Of a stretch of DNA of 64,000 nt, positions 34,161-46,662 are shown in pieces. Made by a program: the position numbers and the translations under genes. Under the pieces are notes generated by a model. The model was given only the letters and a program-made list of their open reading frames with translations, was not told the origin of the DNA and did not search any database. Source of the stretch: Trichosphaerium sp. ATCC 40318 (Eukaryota; Discosea; Flabellinia; Trichosidae); the NCBI GenBank assembly GCA_038496445.1, contig JALMLS010000420.1, positions 310,001 through 374,000 of the forward strand, read 5' to 3'. Every line of letters begins with the position of its first letter. Within the stretch, counting starts at the first letter, position 1.

Positions 34161-36935
34161 GTGGACAGAACAGAAGGCAACTCTTCAACATCTCCAAGAT
34201 CGCCTCGATCACGTCTTTCTCCACGGTCTCCATCGTCTAGCAATGATTCTAAGGAATCAAAGAAATCTTTAAAACGAACACTTTCAAAAGCGCGATTGAT
34301 GCGTCTCATACGCCCTACAGGCTCAACACGCAACCGTCAAGGTGATACTTAAAGTAGAAGTTGCTTGTTCTGACCTTTCAAAGCACGTGTAGAAAAAAAA
34401 CTTCAGAGGACTCATATCATCGAAGAAATCATTGAAACGGAACGTAGCTATGTTAAATCTCTCCAAATAGTTCTCAAGTTATTCTATAAACCATTACAAA
34501 CTTCTTCAAGCTCGGTACGCCTTCAGTAGTCTTAAAGTTAGTGAGTCTAACTAAATTCGCTGATCTTTATTCTTCCAAAAAAGGAAACCCCTCTTATGGC
34601 TGCTGATAAAGTTAAATATGTATTCTCTGAGCTTCATTCTATTTTGAAGCTCAACGTAGAATTCCTTGGTGATTTAGAAGTACAACTACAAAAAAAGAAC
34701 GGAACAATAGGTGATGCTTTTGAACGCTTTGTTAGAAAGGTATCAATTCACTTGTCATCATTTGTTTACTTTTTTTCAACACGTGGTTTCTGTGAAATAT
34801 AACTTGTATTTAGGCAGCACATATGCGTGTATATTCACAGTATATAAACAAGTTTGATGAAATAGTTGATGTACTTAAACGCGAGGAATCAGCTAGCGAA
34901 TCTTTTGCATTTTTTTTAAGAGTATGTTTTATTTATAAATATTCATGCTCCTCGAATAATATTATTAGAGAGCCAGTAAGCATCCTGATGCTGATTATAG
35001 AGACATATCAGATTTTTTAATAATGCCAGTTCAACGTATGTTGTGTTTTTTGTTGTACAACGTTAGACTCACAACGTCGTTCATAGGTATTCCACGGTAT
35101 GAGATGCTCTTAAAGGTATTAGCTTTATTCACTTTCATTCAAGTTGACATGTTCTTTAAAGGAATTGGTGAAGAGTACGCCTTCACATCATTCGGATAGA
35201 TCTAGCCTTACCAATGCGCTTGCAATGATAAGTGCTACTGCTATGAGGATAAATCAGAACAAGAACGAAAATGTAAGTTCTATAGCCAATTGTCTGCTTT
35301 TGCTTAAAATTTTAGGTTGCATCTGAAAAAGTGATAAAGTTGCAACTCTTGATTGGAGATAAAATGAGTATTATTCAACCACACAGGCATAATGAGTTGT
35401 TTAATGTTTAGATACTTATATTAGTCCTTTAGACGGCTTATACTACAAGCTGAAATTGTTGTACATACAGAAGTACCTTCGTGGAAAGTAAAACAAAGGC
35501 TTACTTGCATATTTCTATTTAACGATGCATTAATGTTCACACAACGCAAAGGCATTAAAGACTCTAAAACAGGGATATCAAACAACCCATTAAACTCTTT
35601 AACGTGAGTATATAACATCAAGTTAAAAAGCAAAAAAGCCATTACCCAACTAACTCTCATTTGTTAAAGTGCGTTGGATGTTCTGGAATTCTTTCCTCTG
35701 ACAGAACTTTTCGATCTTACTATTTTACGGGATACGTTGGAAGGTATGATTCTTTGATACTACCTGTACCTGTATGCTGATCGATTTAGTTCCCTGTGGG
35801 CTACTACTGGGGTTTTTTGATGTTGAATTTCGATTGTTTTTTTCAAGCGAGAAACAAGTCATTCAATGGCGTGATAATATCTTAGACTGCTTAAATACCA
35901 ATGTTGTTCGTGCTAATATGTTCAATAAGAACAAGTACTATAGAGATAAGATACGTGAATACAAAGAGGAACAAGCTGCTGAAGCACGTGATGCTGCAAG
36001 AAAGTCAAAGGGAAGATTATCACGCCGTTTTTCGTAAGTCAACAAAACTAGCTTGAACTCAACAAACTAAAACAAACCTTTTAGCTTGAGCAGTTCTAAA
36101 AGTGAAAAGAAACGATCTCCATCTTCTCCACCTATTTCACCTACTCTACAACTGAAGCGTAGAAACCAATCTAGTACGTTATCTCGACCTTCTTTCGATG
36201 CCTTACCGCCACCTTCTAGCGGCAGCGGGACATAGTATAAGTGGATGGAAATTACCAAATCTAAAGGACTTAATACAAGCTGATACTGCTCTTGGCGAGT
36301 GCTTAACAGCAAGTTACGAAGCTGCAGGAAATGCTATATTATACTGGTCAACAATTAACAGTATACCATGTACTATGGTGCAGAAGAAGATAACACCAAG
36401 AAAGCGCATTGCCAAGAACCTTCCAATGCTTAAACGATCTCAGACTTTTGAACCATCTACAACACCTCCTCGCTCAAACAAGAAAAAGAGGATTAGTTTT
36501 ACAAAGAATATAGGCTCTCTTACTAGGAGTAAGTCAATGGAGCCTTTTAGGTCCCTTTGGGGACCAAAGGAAAGAAGTACTAGTAAAGGTACAGCAAATA
36601 AGAAAAAACAAGGATCACAGTCAGCAAGACTATCAACTCTCAAGTATTCTTCACCACTTCCTTTAATTAAGGAAAAGAAGAAGGAAAACGACTTGAGCAA
36701 TATTCACGATGAGCACATGCTTTCACGAAAGTACTACTTCAGTAAACAGGTATGAAACAATAACAATTATCTCTTCATCCGTTTGTCTTTTCTCATATTT
36801 TTCTAACTTTAGGAGCATGCTCGTGTGGATTTTACTATTGTTTCTTTTCGTGACAAGTTAAGGAGATGTCCTCCACCTTCACCTGCTGTAAGAGATAGAG
36901 CATTATCAGTATTAGTTAAAGAAGGAATACTCTGA
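34161..36935 (+). CDS. RhoGEF with DH and PH domains (C-terminal frame change)
   Basis: A guanine-nucleotide exchange factor for Rho-family GTPases, controlling actin. The N-terminus (from 34,161) is a Ser/Arg/Pro-rich low-complexity region. The DH domain starts at EEIIETERSYVKSLQIVLK (near 34,418), the conserved CR1. It continues through VEFLGDLEVQLQKK (34,655) and MRVYSQYINKFDEIVDVL (34,823), and reaches CR3 with DFLIMPVQR|IPRYEMLLKELV (35,010-35,170, across two introns). The PH domain begins RLILQAEIVVHTEVPSWKV (35,430), then LTCIFLFNDALMFTQRKG, and ends with FFSSEKQVIQWRDNILDCL (near 35,840). A basic tail follows to DALPPPSSGSGT and a stop near 36,232. An overlapping frame carries a coherent Ser/Lys-rich tail (GHSISGWKLPNLKDLIQADT) to 36,935, implying a one-base shift or a second gene. 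The join of the first two exons near 34,350-34,410 is unresolved. Confidence 0.82.
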
Positions 36936-37148
36936 TAATAAAACGCAAATTGTACTTTACCATTATGGAGCATTTAGTAACATTGAACCACCCAATTTAG
37001 TAAGCTGTTGCATAACTAAATTGCATCAAAACATAGCTTAGTACTACTTCCTAAAAGATTCACGACAACAACAGACAAAGTTTATTCGAAGAATCTCAAT
37101 TGTGCGCCACAATTAACTTAGTTTGCACTTCTGTTACCCTTCAACATC

Positions 37149-38113
37149 ATGGCACGAACAAAGATAACACGGAGAGGGAAAAACAAACTACCAACTAAAT
37201 CATCTGGAGATAACACAACTAAAAGATCTCTATCAACTCTTGATACTTCAGCGAGCCTTTCAACAGCGCCAAAAGCTGTGTGGATAGCTTTATTTTACAA
37301 GTGTAGTACAATAACACTTGCCAGACTTGTATGCGTCAATAAAACGTTTAAACGTATTTTACACACTCATGAGGATCTTTCTGAGAGTATTAGTACAGGT
37401 TCGTTGTTTAAACAAGTACTGGAAGCCCTAAAACCATAAAACTAGGAACCTCTGGTACTGTGTTTTCCTGGCAGTTCATCATTAACGTAATGAATGAGGT
37501 TGAGGAAGCGCCAGAACAGACTTTTTTCAAAACAACCGACAATAAGCCTCAACCGTGGCTAAACAATGAATCAATCAAGGATAAATATCCTAACCTACTC
37601 TCCAAGTACATGTCATTGATTCAAAATGCAGGAAATGACACGTGGGAAGTAAAGAAAGGTTCCCAAATGAACAACCCTCCAAAACCGGGAGACAGTCCCA
37701 GTGAGGTTATATGGCCTTGCATTCAAAATAGAAAGCCTTGGAAGCGAGCGTTGACAATTCATTGGGTATCTAACAGTGGACATAACTTGTATATGTCACT
37801 TTGTGATAACGAAGGTGCACTTGGTTTTAACACAAAAAAAAAAGATGGAATTGTTATTGGGCTAGCAAATGGTTTACCTTATGTGTACAGCAGTGATGTA
37901 TGCTATATCAATGGAAGTGGGTGTATGCGGCTTTGGAATAGTATAGATTTTTGCTATGATAAGATGCCTACTGTTAAATATGCATTATCTGAGTTTGAAA
38001 GAAGTATTTTGAGATTCTTTTCTAATGATAACGGTCCATTACCATGTGATAAGATGCTCTCCAAGCACCTATTAAAAGAAATAAAGATAAAGAAAGGTGA
38101 TAAACTGGCTTAG
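37149..38113 (+). pseudogene. F-box-like gene split by a one-base frameshift
   Basis: The first frame (37,149-37,439) has a Lys/Ser-rich N-terminus and an F-box-like segment (APKAVWIALFYKCSTITLAR then VCVNKTFKRILHTHEDL). The second frame (from about 37,440 to 38,113) continues smoothly in another register (IKLGTSGTVFSWQFIINVMN ... YSSDVCYINGSGCMRLWNSI). The switch falls at the AAAA run near 37,430-37,435, where one extra base would join them into a product of about 320 residues. No plausible intron explains the shift. The C-terminal part, rich in Trp and aromatic residues, is not recognised. It is either a recent pseudogene or an indel in the sequence. Confidence 0.6.
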
Positions 38114-38725
38114 ACATGTCATGCTTTTAAACACTTGCACAGCTGGGTGTACTACTGACACTAATGACAATTTTTGTGTTAGTCAGATACAACTTACTTG
38201 AAGTACAGTAGTTTCAAAAATAAACTACCATGTTGCTCTAGCATGCCTGTGTAGTTAATCTGCCATTGTTTAAATAACCTTGTAGCAAATTAGCACTGTG
38301 AGAAATACAAAAACAAACAAGAGTCATCGAAGTGAGAATAGATTTACAAAACCTAAAGTGCTACTAACAGAACGTAAAAAATCGAGACACTGCATATATA
38401 TACGAAATATTTATTTATAGAATTAAACTGTCATTGTACATCGCACTTGTCAAATTGGGGCAGCAACGAGTAGCATCCTGGTCGCTCATATTTTACATTT
38501 AATTTCAAAAAGTCAACTGGCAGTCAATTCAAAGTGAAAACTCGAAACTTTTTATTTCATTTTCATAAACTCGACGAAGCTATAAAAAAAATACCTTGTA
38601 CTCGTATATGGATAGCAATAAGAAGTGCGGAAAAATAAACCTCCCAGAATTTACAATGGACTGTCGATGGATGAAATTTACCCCCGCGCTCGCTTAATAG
38701 TATAATCATATAAACACACTCAACA
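38114..38725. other. Intergenic, no supported gene
   Basis: About 610 bp of AT-rich sequence without a supported frame. The right end is the likely promoter of the NTF2-like gene. Confidence 0.4.
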
Positions 38726-39548
38726 TGTACGCAGTAACAACAACCAGAAGCTGTTTAGTAGCAATAAACCAAAACAAAACTACACGCTATCTAAAGGCTG
38801 TCCCAACGCACAAAAGGCACTATAGTACAGGTACGTTCATTAATAAGCAGTTAAAAGAATTATTCATACCAAGTTTCTAAAAACCGTTTAGAAACGAGCA
38901 AATACGACGAAAAGGAAACAAAAGATATTGTAGACAACGTTCTTCGCGTTTATAACTGTGACATCACTCCTGCTTCTTTCGCAAACTACGCGGATACTAT
39001 GGTGTTCGAAGACCCTGTAATACGCACAGTTGGTACTACTTTCCCATTTAAAACGGTTTAAGCCTAAAACTAAATCCTAGGCGCAAGGAGGTTCCAATCC
39101 GCAATGTTCTTTATGCCACTATGCTTCAAGGAGCCTCAACTTGACGTAACGAACATTGAGAGTAACACAAGCGACAAACGTACGCTACAACCGGAGAAAT
39201 CTGTTTGTTTTTTTCTGACTTTTGTGTGAAGGTACAATCGACGCTCTTCCAACTACAGACCAAGTAGTATCGTTTAACTTGAAGATGTCGTATAGACTAA
39301 GAGGTATTGGCCTCCGTCTATCACTACCAACAAAGATTTTTCTCGAACTCCAAAACGGCCAAATTGTAAGACATCACGATTGTTGGTTTGGTAGAAGAAT
39401 TTTTGGCATGTCAAGATTGAACCCTCTGTTCTATGTACGCAGCTTCGAGGGTTGGTTTTGTGGGTTCCTATTCAGCAGTAAGCGGGATAGAGTGTGGGAA
39501 CAGCAACAACAACAGAGCGGTGTTGACGCTGCTGCACCTTCAGTGTAG
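38726..39548 (+). CDS. NTF2/SnoaL-like protein, likely organelle-targeted
   Basis: It starts at 38,726 with an acid-free, Thr/Lys/Arg-rich N-terminus (MYAVTTTRSCLVAINQNKTT...HKRHYST) that resembles a mitochondrial or plastid presequence. Exon 2 (ETSKYDEKETKDIVDNVLRV ... YADTMVFEDPVIRTVG) fits the first helix and DPVI strand of SnoaL/NTF2-like folds. Exon 3 (ARRFQSAMFFMPLCFKEPQL) ends at a GTAACA donor near 39,162. The last exon begins at 39,233 (TIDALPTTDQVVSFNLKMSY) and contains LELQNGQIVRHHDCWFG, the typical GKIxRHxDxW strand. It ends with a Gln run and AAAPSV at 39,548. The family includes uncharacterised conserved proteins, so the substrate is unknown. Confidence 0.65.
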
Positions 39549-39850
39549 TCAATTTGGTTTCTGTTAACAAAGTATTTGTTACGCCAACAGAGAACATTTT
39601 GTTTGGCAAGATGAACTCTAACATTTGTAAATAATTCAATAAAGATAGCAACCAACTTTTATCGGATACACTTGATTCTTATGAGCAGACCTTGTTTTTG
39701 ACTAGACTCAGGCGCTAGATCGTGGTGATCGCTCTTGCTGATCTTTAAACTACTTATGTTGTGCATTAGTAGCTACCAACTTAGGCTCAAATTATCGTAA
39801 TTCAACAAGGCGACTTTGTCTAAGCTTACATTTATTCGATTTTTTTATTA

Positions 39851-42391
39851 TTATTGGTCACTGTCATCCAGTGGACCCATAGCTGTTGTAGCAAGTGCTC
39901 CTTTGCCTGCTTTTTGTGTTTTGGTTTTTGTACGTTTGCGTGGCGTACCACTCTTCTTCTTACGACTCTTTGAGTTATCAGGGGAGCTACCAGGCACAAC
40001 AGTTGTATAAAATCTATACAACATTCTTTCCTCTTTAACCTGAATTTCATCATCTTTTTCGGTAAGTTTATCAACTTTTGCTTTCTGTTTAGTTGTTATA
40101 GACTTGGCTGTTAGTATAATATCAATCTTATCTTTTTCACCAACAACACTATTTTCCAAAAAAAGAGGGTTAGTGGAGGTCAAGAGGATAGATTTTTTAA
40201 ACTCGTTTGGCAAAAAAAAGTTTGACGACTTTTTGAGCGTCAGGACGGACTGCGTCAAGAAATAATAATAAATGCCAATGAGCTCTTGAACGGGTTTCAT
40301 ATTGATCTTTAAAGGATATACGTACAGACCACCTTGACGTCCAAGAATGTCTTCAATTTCTTTATCATCACGTTTGAATTTCCCAATAATAAAAATGTGT
40401 TTGCCGTAAAACACATTCTCACGTAACTTTCTTCCTTTTTCTTTCATGTTGTGTTCAGGGGCATGATCAAACTCATAGTCAAGATGTCTTAGTAGAAATA
40501 TAAGTCTAAAAATAACCAAAAGAACGGAGCACAAGTTTCAACCAAAAAAAAGAAAATTGTAAGAATAAAGTTTGCGTTTTGGCCCATCTTCTGCGAGTGA
40601 TAAATAATATGATTGTACATACACAAAACAACGTTCAACTTCTTCCATGAGTTCTATCTTATCTTGTAGAGTCTGTCCAATATCGTGTGCATCTTTTAAC
40701 TTCATATCTCTGCTTAACACAATATCCATTTCTACTTGGTATTGTGAAGAGATAAAATACGCTCTAATATTCCAATTGTTAAATTCTTTACTAGGTCATT
40801 GTGTTTTTTAAACAAATGGTTCAAAAACGAAGATACACATACTGAACGAAACGAAAAGAAACTCAAAACTTCAATCTTTTTTTTTTTAGCGTTTTGGTCT
40901 TTCGAAGAGACTTAACAAGGGTACATACCTGACTGTGTCTATAGCTTGTATTCTGGGATCATGTTGGGCCGCTATTAGTAAATCGTTATCACAATGCAAG
41001 GAGATAAATAGATAAAAAACTAGCACTTTTTTCAGCAAAATGTTTTTGTACCTATCCACGTGAGTTTAGAAATGAATTCAGGTTTGGCGGCTTTTCCTAC
41101 AAGCCAAGGATACTGTTCTACAACAGAGGGTAAGATGGCTTTAATTTACCATAAATGAGGAGCACCTGAGCCTTCTTCTAGCCATGAATACATGATATAT
41201 AAAGATGTAACAATACCGCCAATAGGATCAACCCATACCTGCCAATAAAACCCAACTAGTAGCGTCGTAAGACCCACCAAATTGGATATAACATCATTTC
41301 TATGATCTATAACAAAAAAAGTGAGAAAAAGCGCTTACCCGACAAAAACCCAAAAAGTACGTTTATCGGGCGGTTTTTTTATTGGCGTACCTTGTGCTAG
41401 CGCTCTAACGCTCTCGCTTTCATTTCTAAGCAAGAAACAAAATACCCACAGTCCTGCCTTTAGTACTATAACAAGAACTAGAGCTGAAATCGTAATTGGA
41501 GTCACCTAAGAAATTGTCAAAAAAAGAAAAAATGACAAACACGTGGAAAAGTTATTTGAAAATAAAAAAAACTGTTTGCTTGCCTTTAATGACTTCTTAA
41601 ACTCCTCCAGGTCTGTGAGTGTGCGTACGCCTTCAACTACAACTTGGAAAGTTGCTGTAAACATACAAGCGGCGAATACAATAATACCAACTGGTTCAAC
41701 ACGACTCTTGCCTAAACACGATAAAAATGAGAACCTTGAGTTAAAAAAACCACAAAAACCGCCACACATACCTGCAGGGTATTTATAAAAATTACTCTTA
41801 GACTTGGTTATATAGTACGTAAGGAATATTGTTAGACCTGATAGGATATCTAGAGCCGAGTCTATGACTATTTGAGGTAAAAAAAGTTAACGTTGTAATA
41901 ATAAAGAGAAGGTTGTCAAGAGTACCTGAAGCCAGAACAGAGATGGATTTAGAAAGAACTAATACGCCAATTTTAACAAAAAACAACAAAATGTTAACAC
42001 AAAACGAAAGCCATACAGCTATCTTAACACGAGTCTCTAAGATGTTATAAGACAGAAGAAAAGATCAAAAAACCAGATTCAAATCACAAATTGTGACGTT
42101 TATGTACGCACTGTGTTTTTCCTCGTCTTGCATGTATTTTGTAAAGTAAGCTGGTTGTGTGGCTTCTTCAAGGTCATCTATGAGTTGCTGCTGTTTTTTG
42201 TAATATTTCTTCACTTTTCCTTTAGTATGCTTTGGTATGTCGATCTTGTGCGTAAAATTAGCCAACAACGGCGGTAAAACATGATTTTAAAAAAAAAGCG
42301 GAAAATTGCCAATCAAACTAACCTTCAAGTCTGGAAATGATGACAAAGGCACTGCCTTTACTCGCGCTGGGCCTGGATCTACTTTCTCCAT
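39851..42391 (-). CDS. CDF-family cation efflux transporter with long C-terminal extension
   Basis: A membrane transporter of the cation diffusion facilitator family (Zn/Fe/Mn with proton exchange). It starts at 42,391 (MEKVDPGPARVKAVPLSSFP). The cytosolic part YYKKQQQLIDDLEEATQPAY (near 42,180) and the helix VNILLFFVKIGVLVLSKSIS (41,990-41,935) precede the remaining membrane exons down to about 40,930. The cytoplasmic domain carries the diagnostic MDIVLSRDMKLKDAHDIGQT (near 40,730-40,670). It joins by an intron at about 40,478-40,608 to VHLDYEFDHAPEHN. Instead of stopping, the frame runs on for about 200 residues to 39,851. The extension holds a stretch that looks like the start of a BRCT domain (GKHIFIIGKFKRDDKEIEDI) and a Lys/Thr-rich tail (KSRKKKSGTPRKRTKTKTQK). 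Transmembrane exon borders are approximate. Confidence 0.78.
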
Positions 42392-45042
42392 GTTTAATGT
42401 AAATGGCAAGTTAGAATAGCATTCGTAACACGTCTGGCGTGGTGGTTACGTTCACAATAGAATGTAGAGTGTACCAGAACCTTTTTCTGACAATCTAAAA
42501 GCTTTTGCGAGAAAAAAACGGCCGTTAAGACCAGATTTAGTACGTGTGCTTTACATCGCTTTAATTTGATATTAACATACGCCACCGGATAAACCATAAA
42601 GAATGAACGTATTACCCCTCAATATACTGGTTTTCCAATTCTCCGTGACTCTGTAGCTTATCTTTACTTACTTAAGTACCAGGTAAACTTTATGCGCGAA
42701 GTGTGCAGTACTTACCTGAAATATTTGTAGCCATGCCGCAAAGGCAGAAATTAGCCTTCTTGTTTTTTTCTACTTTACACAAGGTCCCTAGCCGTGAGCT
42801 TGACGAAACGAGTACATTGACATAAACCACTGCTTAGTATAAACAATATAAGGTCTTTAGAATGATATACAGCAAATTGTTAGACAAATACATTCTTGCA
42901 ACAACCCCTGATGACACCAAACAGACACTGTGTGATAATCTGAAATTTCGTGTTTTGTGTTTTACCTAATCCTATGTTCATTGCAACCTGCAAGTACATA
43001 CGCACCTTCTTCTGGTGCTATCACCTTGTTAGTACATATTGCACAATTTGCATTCAAACACAAACCAAACAAAATGCAACATCTAAATCAATTCGAAAAG
43101 TCTAGTTTGCGATGTATCAACAATGAGGATGCAAAGCCAAAGAAAACCAGGTTTAAACAAAGAAGCCAGCTCTTGTAAAAGGCGTCGCATACCATGCAAT
43201 ATTTCAAACTTACTTGCGTGATGTAACGGAAATATGCATGTCAAATGGCATGTCGTGTGGTGGACGTAAAAAGGAAATAATTTGAAGTATAAAAATTCCG
43301 TTGCCTAGTATCTCCACAGGACAAATACTGGTAGTAAACAATAAGCCGAGGTTGAGGGGTCTTGAAAGTCGATTAGCTAAATTACCGTAACCTCATAGAG
43401 CTGTTACAATGATAGTTGAAGATATGTACGAATACTTTGCATCTCTGAGACCTCTTGGTGATGGTTCAAGGACTGTAGGTATTTTCCTTCATGTACACCT
43501 AAATGTCTTGAAAGTGTAAGGTAATCCCAATAAACAGTGAACTACCTCCAGAGCCATTGTTTTTTTGATTTTCGCTGGTTTTTTTTTTGCGTGTCTCCGC
43601 TATTTTATTCAAAACTTCGCGCACCTCAAATGCCAGAATCATATGTCATAAAAAACAAATGTTAATGTGTTGATAGACTCATTCGCACTCGCTTTAATGG
43701 TGCTAACACTGTGATGCTACTTCCGGAGTTACATAAGTACATAGGTCCTGTACTGGAACAGTTTGACTTGTACTGAAAATAAACGGAGTTTCCACAACAT
43801 TTGGATATTCCATACAAGTGAAAAAACTGCAGTCACTGGGTGAAGCTTAGAACCTTCCCAAAGTCATCAATCGAAAAATTATCCGTAACGAGTTGTGAGA
43901 GGAACAATTGCAATTGGATAAAATGGAAACAAAACCTAGAACAATCACGTGATTTACTGAGCTATTAGTTTGTACTGGTACAGGAGTTACGAACAGAATT
44001 AAATGTGCAAGCCAGTGACACGTTTTCTGGAGGTCTTTTTGTGTTATCATAACCGTTACAGTAATAAAATACAGCTGTACTAGTACAACTTTCATAACAG
44101 TGAAGTTGCGGCAGCGCTGCAGAAATTTTAGTGGCCAACATAAATGCTTGTTACTCGTATACTAGTGACGTTGCCAACGAAGTTCTTCTATGACTTCCAA
44201 ACTTTGCTACAACTACGAGTAATAATAGCGATTGAGGCGTGCAGCTATTGATTTACACAAGTACAAACCTGTTGGGAGGTAATAGGGGGTACCCATGGCA
44301 AGAAGATTGTTGAAAATTTGTTGGTAATATTCGTATTGTTTTTACTACAACCAGCTTCGCTCTCTCCCAAGCAATAAAGCATTGCAATAAGGCAAGAAAA
44401 TAGCTTTTACGGCAAGTAGCGTATCACTTGCGTCTCTTTCTAACTTACTGCTACAGGCAGTGGAGGTATCATCCTTACGGAGATACCTTTTTCAAGATAT
44501 AATGCTGCAATGCTTAGTATACGGCTTCTAATTTCATGTTTTACTTCACCAACGCACATCGACGTCTCTGACGCTATACAACACAACAAAATGCTTCATT
44601 TTCGGAGCTTCCGACTCGCAGCAACCGCGTAAATTAACACCCCTTCGTTAAACATTACAGGCACGTGATTTTTATTATTTTTCACGTTACAAACCCCAAA
44701 AAGAAATCACCTCTGAGATAAAATACTGTGATAAAATACTCATCATTTACCTTTTCTAGACGCGACTACAAAGTTAATACCTCCATTACCGCTTCGTTAC
44801 GTACGAATAGTTTCAAAACACAAAGAAATCAGCCGCGACGCTAGCTTAGAGGAAAAAAGCGAGTTTGAGCGTCTTTTTTAGCTTTCTCGTAACATGGTAC
44901 ACCAGTCGAAGCATCCCATTTCGCTTTAATGGTAAAGCGTGTCATAACATTTTGACACTCGTTCTGAAATCACATTGTCGTACTCAATCATTGGCATTCC
45001 ACCCTCTTCGCCAACTGTAAAGTATTCACAACCACGTTCACC
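42392..45042. other. Long gene-poor stretch with one TCACGTGA site
   Basis: About 2.65 kb with no supported gene. Short frames (42,957-43,178 plus; 43,847-44,095 minus) lack motifs and splice partners. TCACGTGA occurs at 43,945-43,952. No repeat copies of the F-box/LRR family were recognised. Confidence 0.4.
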
Positions 45043-45730
45043 ATGATGCCAACTACAAACAGAAGCCCTCAGTATTGTACCGTACTAAACACAAGTAATA
45101 TGGGCGTCCCTACATACAGCGAGGTGAGCTTGGCGGCGAATGGCAATAAAGATGGTAATGGCACTAAAGACAATGAGAGTGCAGTACGTTGTTTTAAAAA
45201 GCGGGCAAAACATTATCCAAAAAATCTCTTGTAGTAATTTTTTATTCTTTGTAGCTAATTTTTTACAAAAGGATCCCTTCTCCCTCTTCTCCTTGGACTA
45301 TGACCCAATGCTTCAGAAGTTCTTCGGCAAAAATACAAGGCCTGTATTATACGCATTGGCTATGACAATATTGCTGAGGCTAGGCGTTGTACCTGTTGAG
45401 GGTCAGGAGGGAAGATATTATAACGTGGTGTACGTTTTTTTTAACACTTCAATTGAATACAATTGCGGAGCGTTTGGTTTAACTTATCCATACTAGTAAT
45501 CACGACTCGTTTATGCTCTCCATCGCAATTTTCTGCTCAGAGAAGAGTAAGAGACCTATTAACGCGTATAGCACGTACAGATCAATATCTAGGTAAGCAT
45601 GTAATTTAAAAAAAGGAAGGAACAGTATGGTTAAACTTCACCAAAAAAATGTGTAACTGTTTAACTCTATTTGCAGGTGGGTTAACATGCTTGATACGCG
45701 GAAAAAAGGTAGGTCTTGGCGATTTACAAT
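45043..45730 (+). CDS. Uncharacterised spliced gene
   Basis: A plausible four- or five-exon reading: MMPTTNRSPQYCTVLNTSNM...NESA, then DPFSLFSLDYDPMLQKFFGK (from about 45,270), a hydrophobic segment (VLYALAMTILLRLGVV), then TRLCSPSQFSAQRRVRDLLT (from 45,497), then GGLTCLIRGKKVGLGDLQ with a stop at 45,730. Donors (GCA|GTACGT, CTA|GGTAAGC) and acceptors (ACAAAAG, ACTAG, TTGCAG) fit the local style. One membrane-like helix of about 16 residues is present. I do not recognise the family. A further frame (45,687-45,908) could be an alternative last exon. Confidence 0.4.
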
Positions 45731-46008
45731 GAAAAAAACGGAAGCTGCGCGTTGGTGTGAAGTAAAACTTGAAATAAGCAGCATTATAAATGAAAGCCTT
45801 GCTATCACGTGGGTATGGAAATGCAATAATAGTTCATCATACATGGAGCTTCGCTCTTTCGACTTTGCTGTAAATATTGATGCGGTAGCATGGGCTTGTT
45901 CGTTGTAGCAATATAATAAACAAAATTAGCTTACGGCTGTAATTAAATTCGTTTATTTAAAAAATTGTGTACGTAGGAGTTTTCTTACTATTCGTAGTTT
46001 TTATTGTT

Positions 46009-46206
46009 CTATTTCGGAAAGTATGCCCAACGTTTGTCGGAAAATAAATACCTCTTGTAAACTTGTGCAAACGCTAACATACCGGTTTTGGCTAAGACGT
46101 CAAAAAAGAAACTGGAAATGCCAAAACAACCAACTTCAATAAAACATGAGAAATCATTGTTTTTTCTTTTCAACCTTCCATGGCTCGTAAAATATCTATT
46201 TCGCAT
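46009..46206 (-). CDS. Possible small spliced ORF
   Basis: Exon 1 starts at 46,206 (MRNRYFTSHG) and ends AG|GTTGAA. After a TTTCCAG acceptor the frame gives SFFFDVLAKTGMLAFAQVYK...DKRWAYFPK and stops at 46,009, about 45 residues. The compact hydrophobic-then-basic build resembles small mitochondrial membrane-complex subunits, but no family was recognised. A longer 5' part may exist. Confidence 0.3.
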   Translation of the reverse strand: MRNRYFTSHGRLKRKNNDFSCFIEVGCFGISSFFFDVLAKTGMLAFAQVYKRYLFSDKRWAYFPK

Positions 46207-46662
46207 TCTTGCTTACAGTGACATACACCAATGTATCGCTGTTCTCTTACTTTTTACCTTTCCAAACTTTAAACAAAGTCTAGGCTCTGAAATCACGTGT
46301 AAGCCCAAAATACTTCCAACAAAGTAGGGAAAAACAAGATAATTCAAAGAATGACGTGAACTTCGTATTTCTCAGGACGTACGACACATGCAATATTTGT
46401 TTTTTCAGATAATTGCATGAACGTTTGGTTTCAGAGTCTATCACGTGATATTATTAAAAGGGAAAAAACAGCTAAAAGAGATGTTTGGATCTAAGATAAA
46501 CGGACTTCATATGGTACAGAGTGGTATAGTATACAAAGGTTCAAATCACTAAATAATCTAGAGTATCGCTAGTCAACAGTGGTAATGGACGAAATAAGCT
46601 TCAGATTCATCCTACAATACACAACAAAAGCTTGAAGCGTTTAAAGCGTCTATTGGTGCAAA

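Noticed and set aside
36440-36700. Minus-strand ORF over the RhoGEF tail
   Set aside because: It is low-complexity antisense of a Lys/Ser-rich coding region, with no motif or start context.
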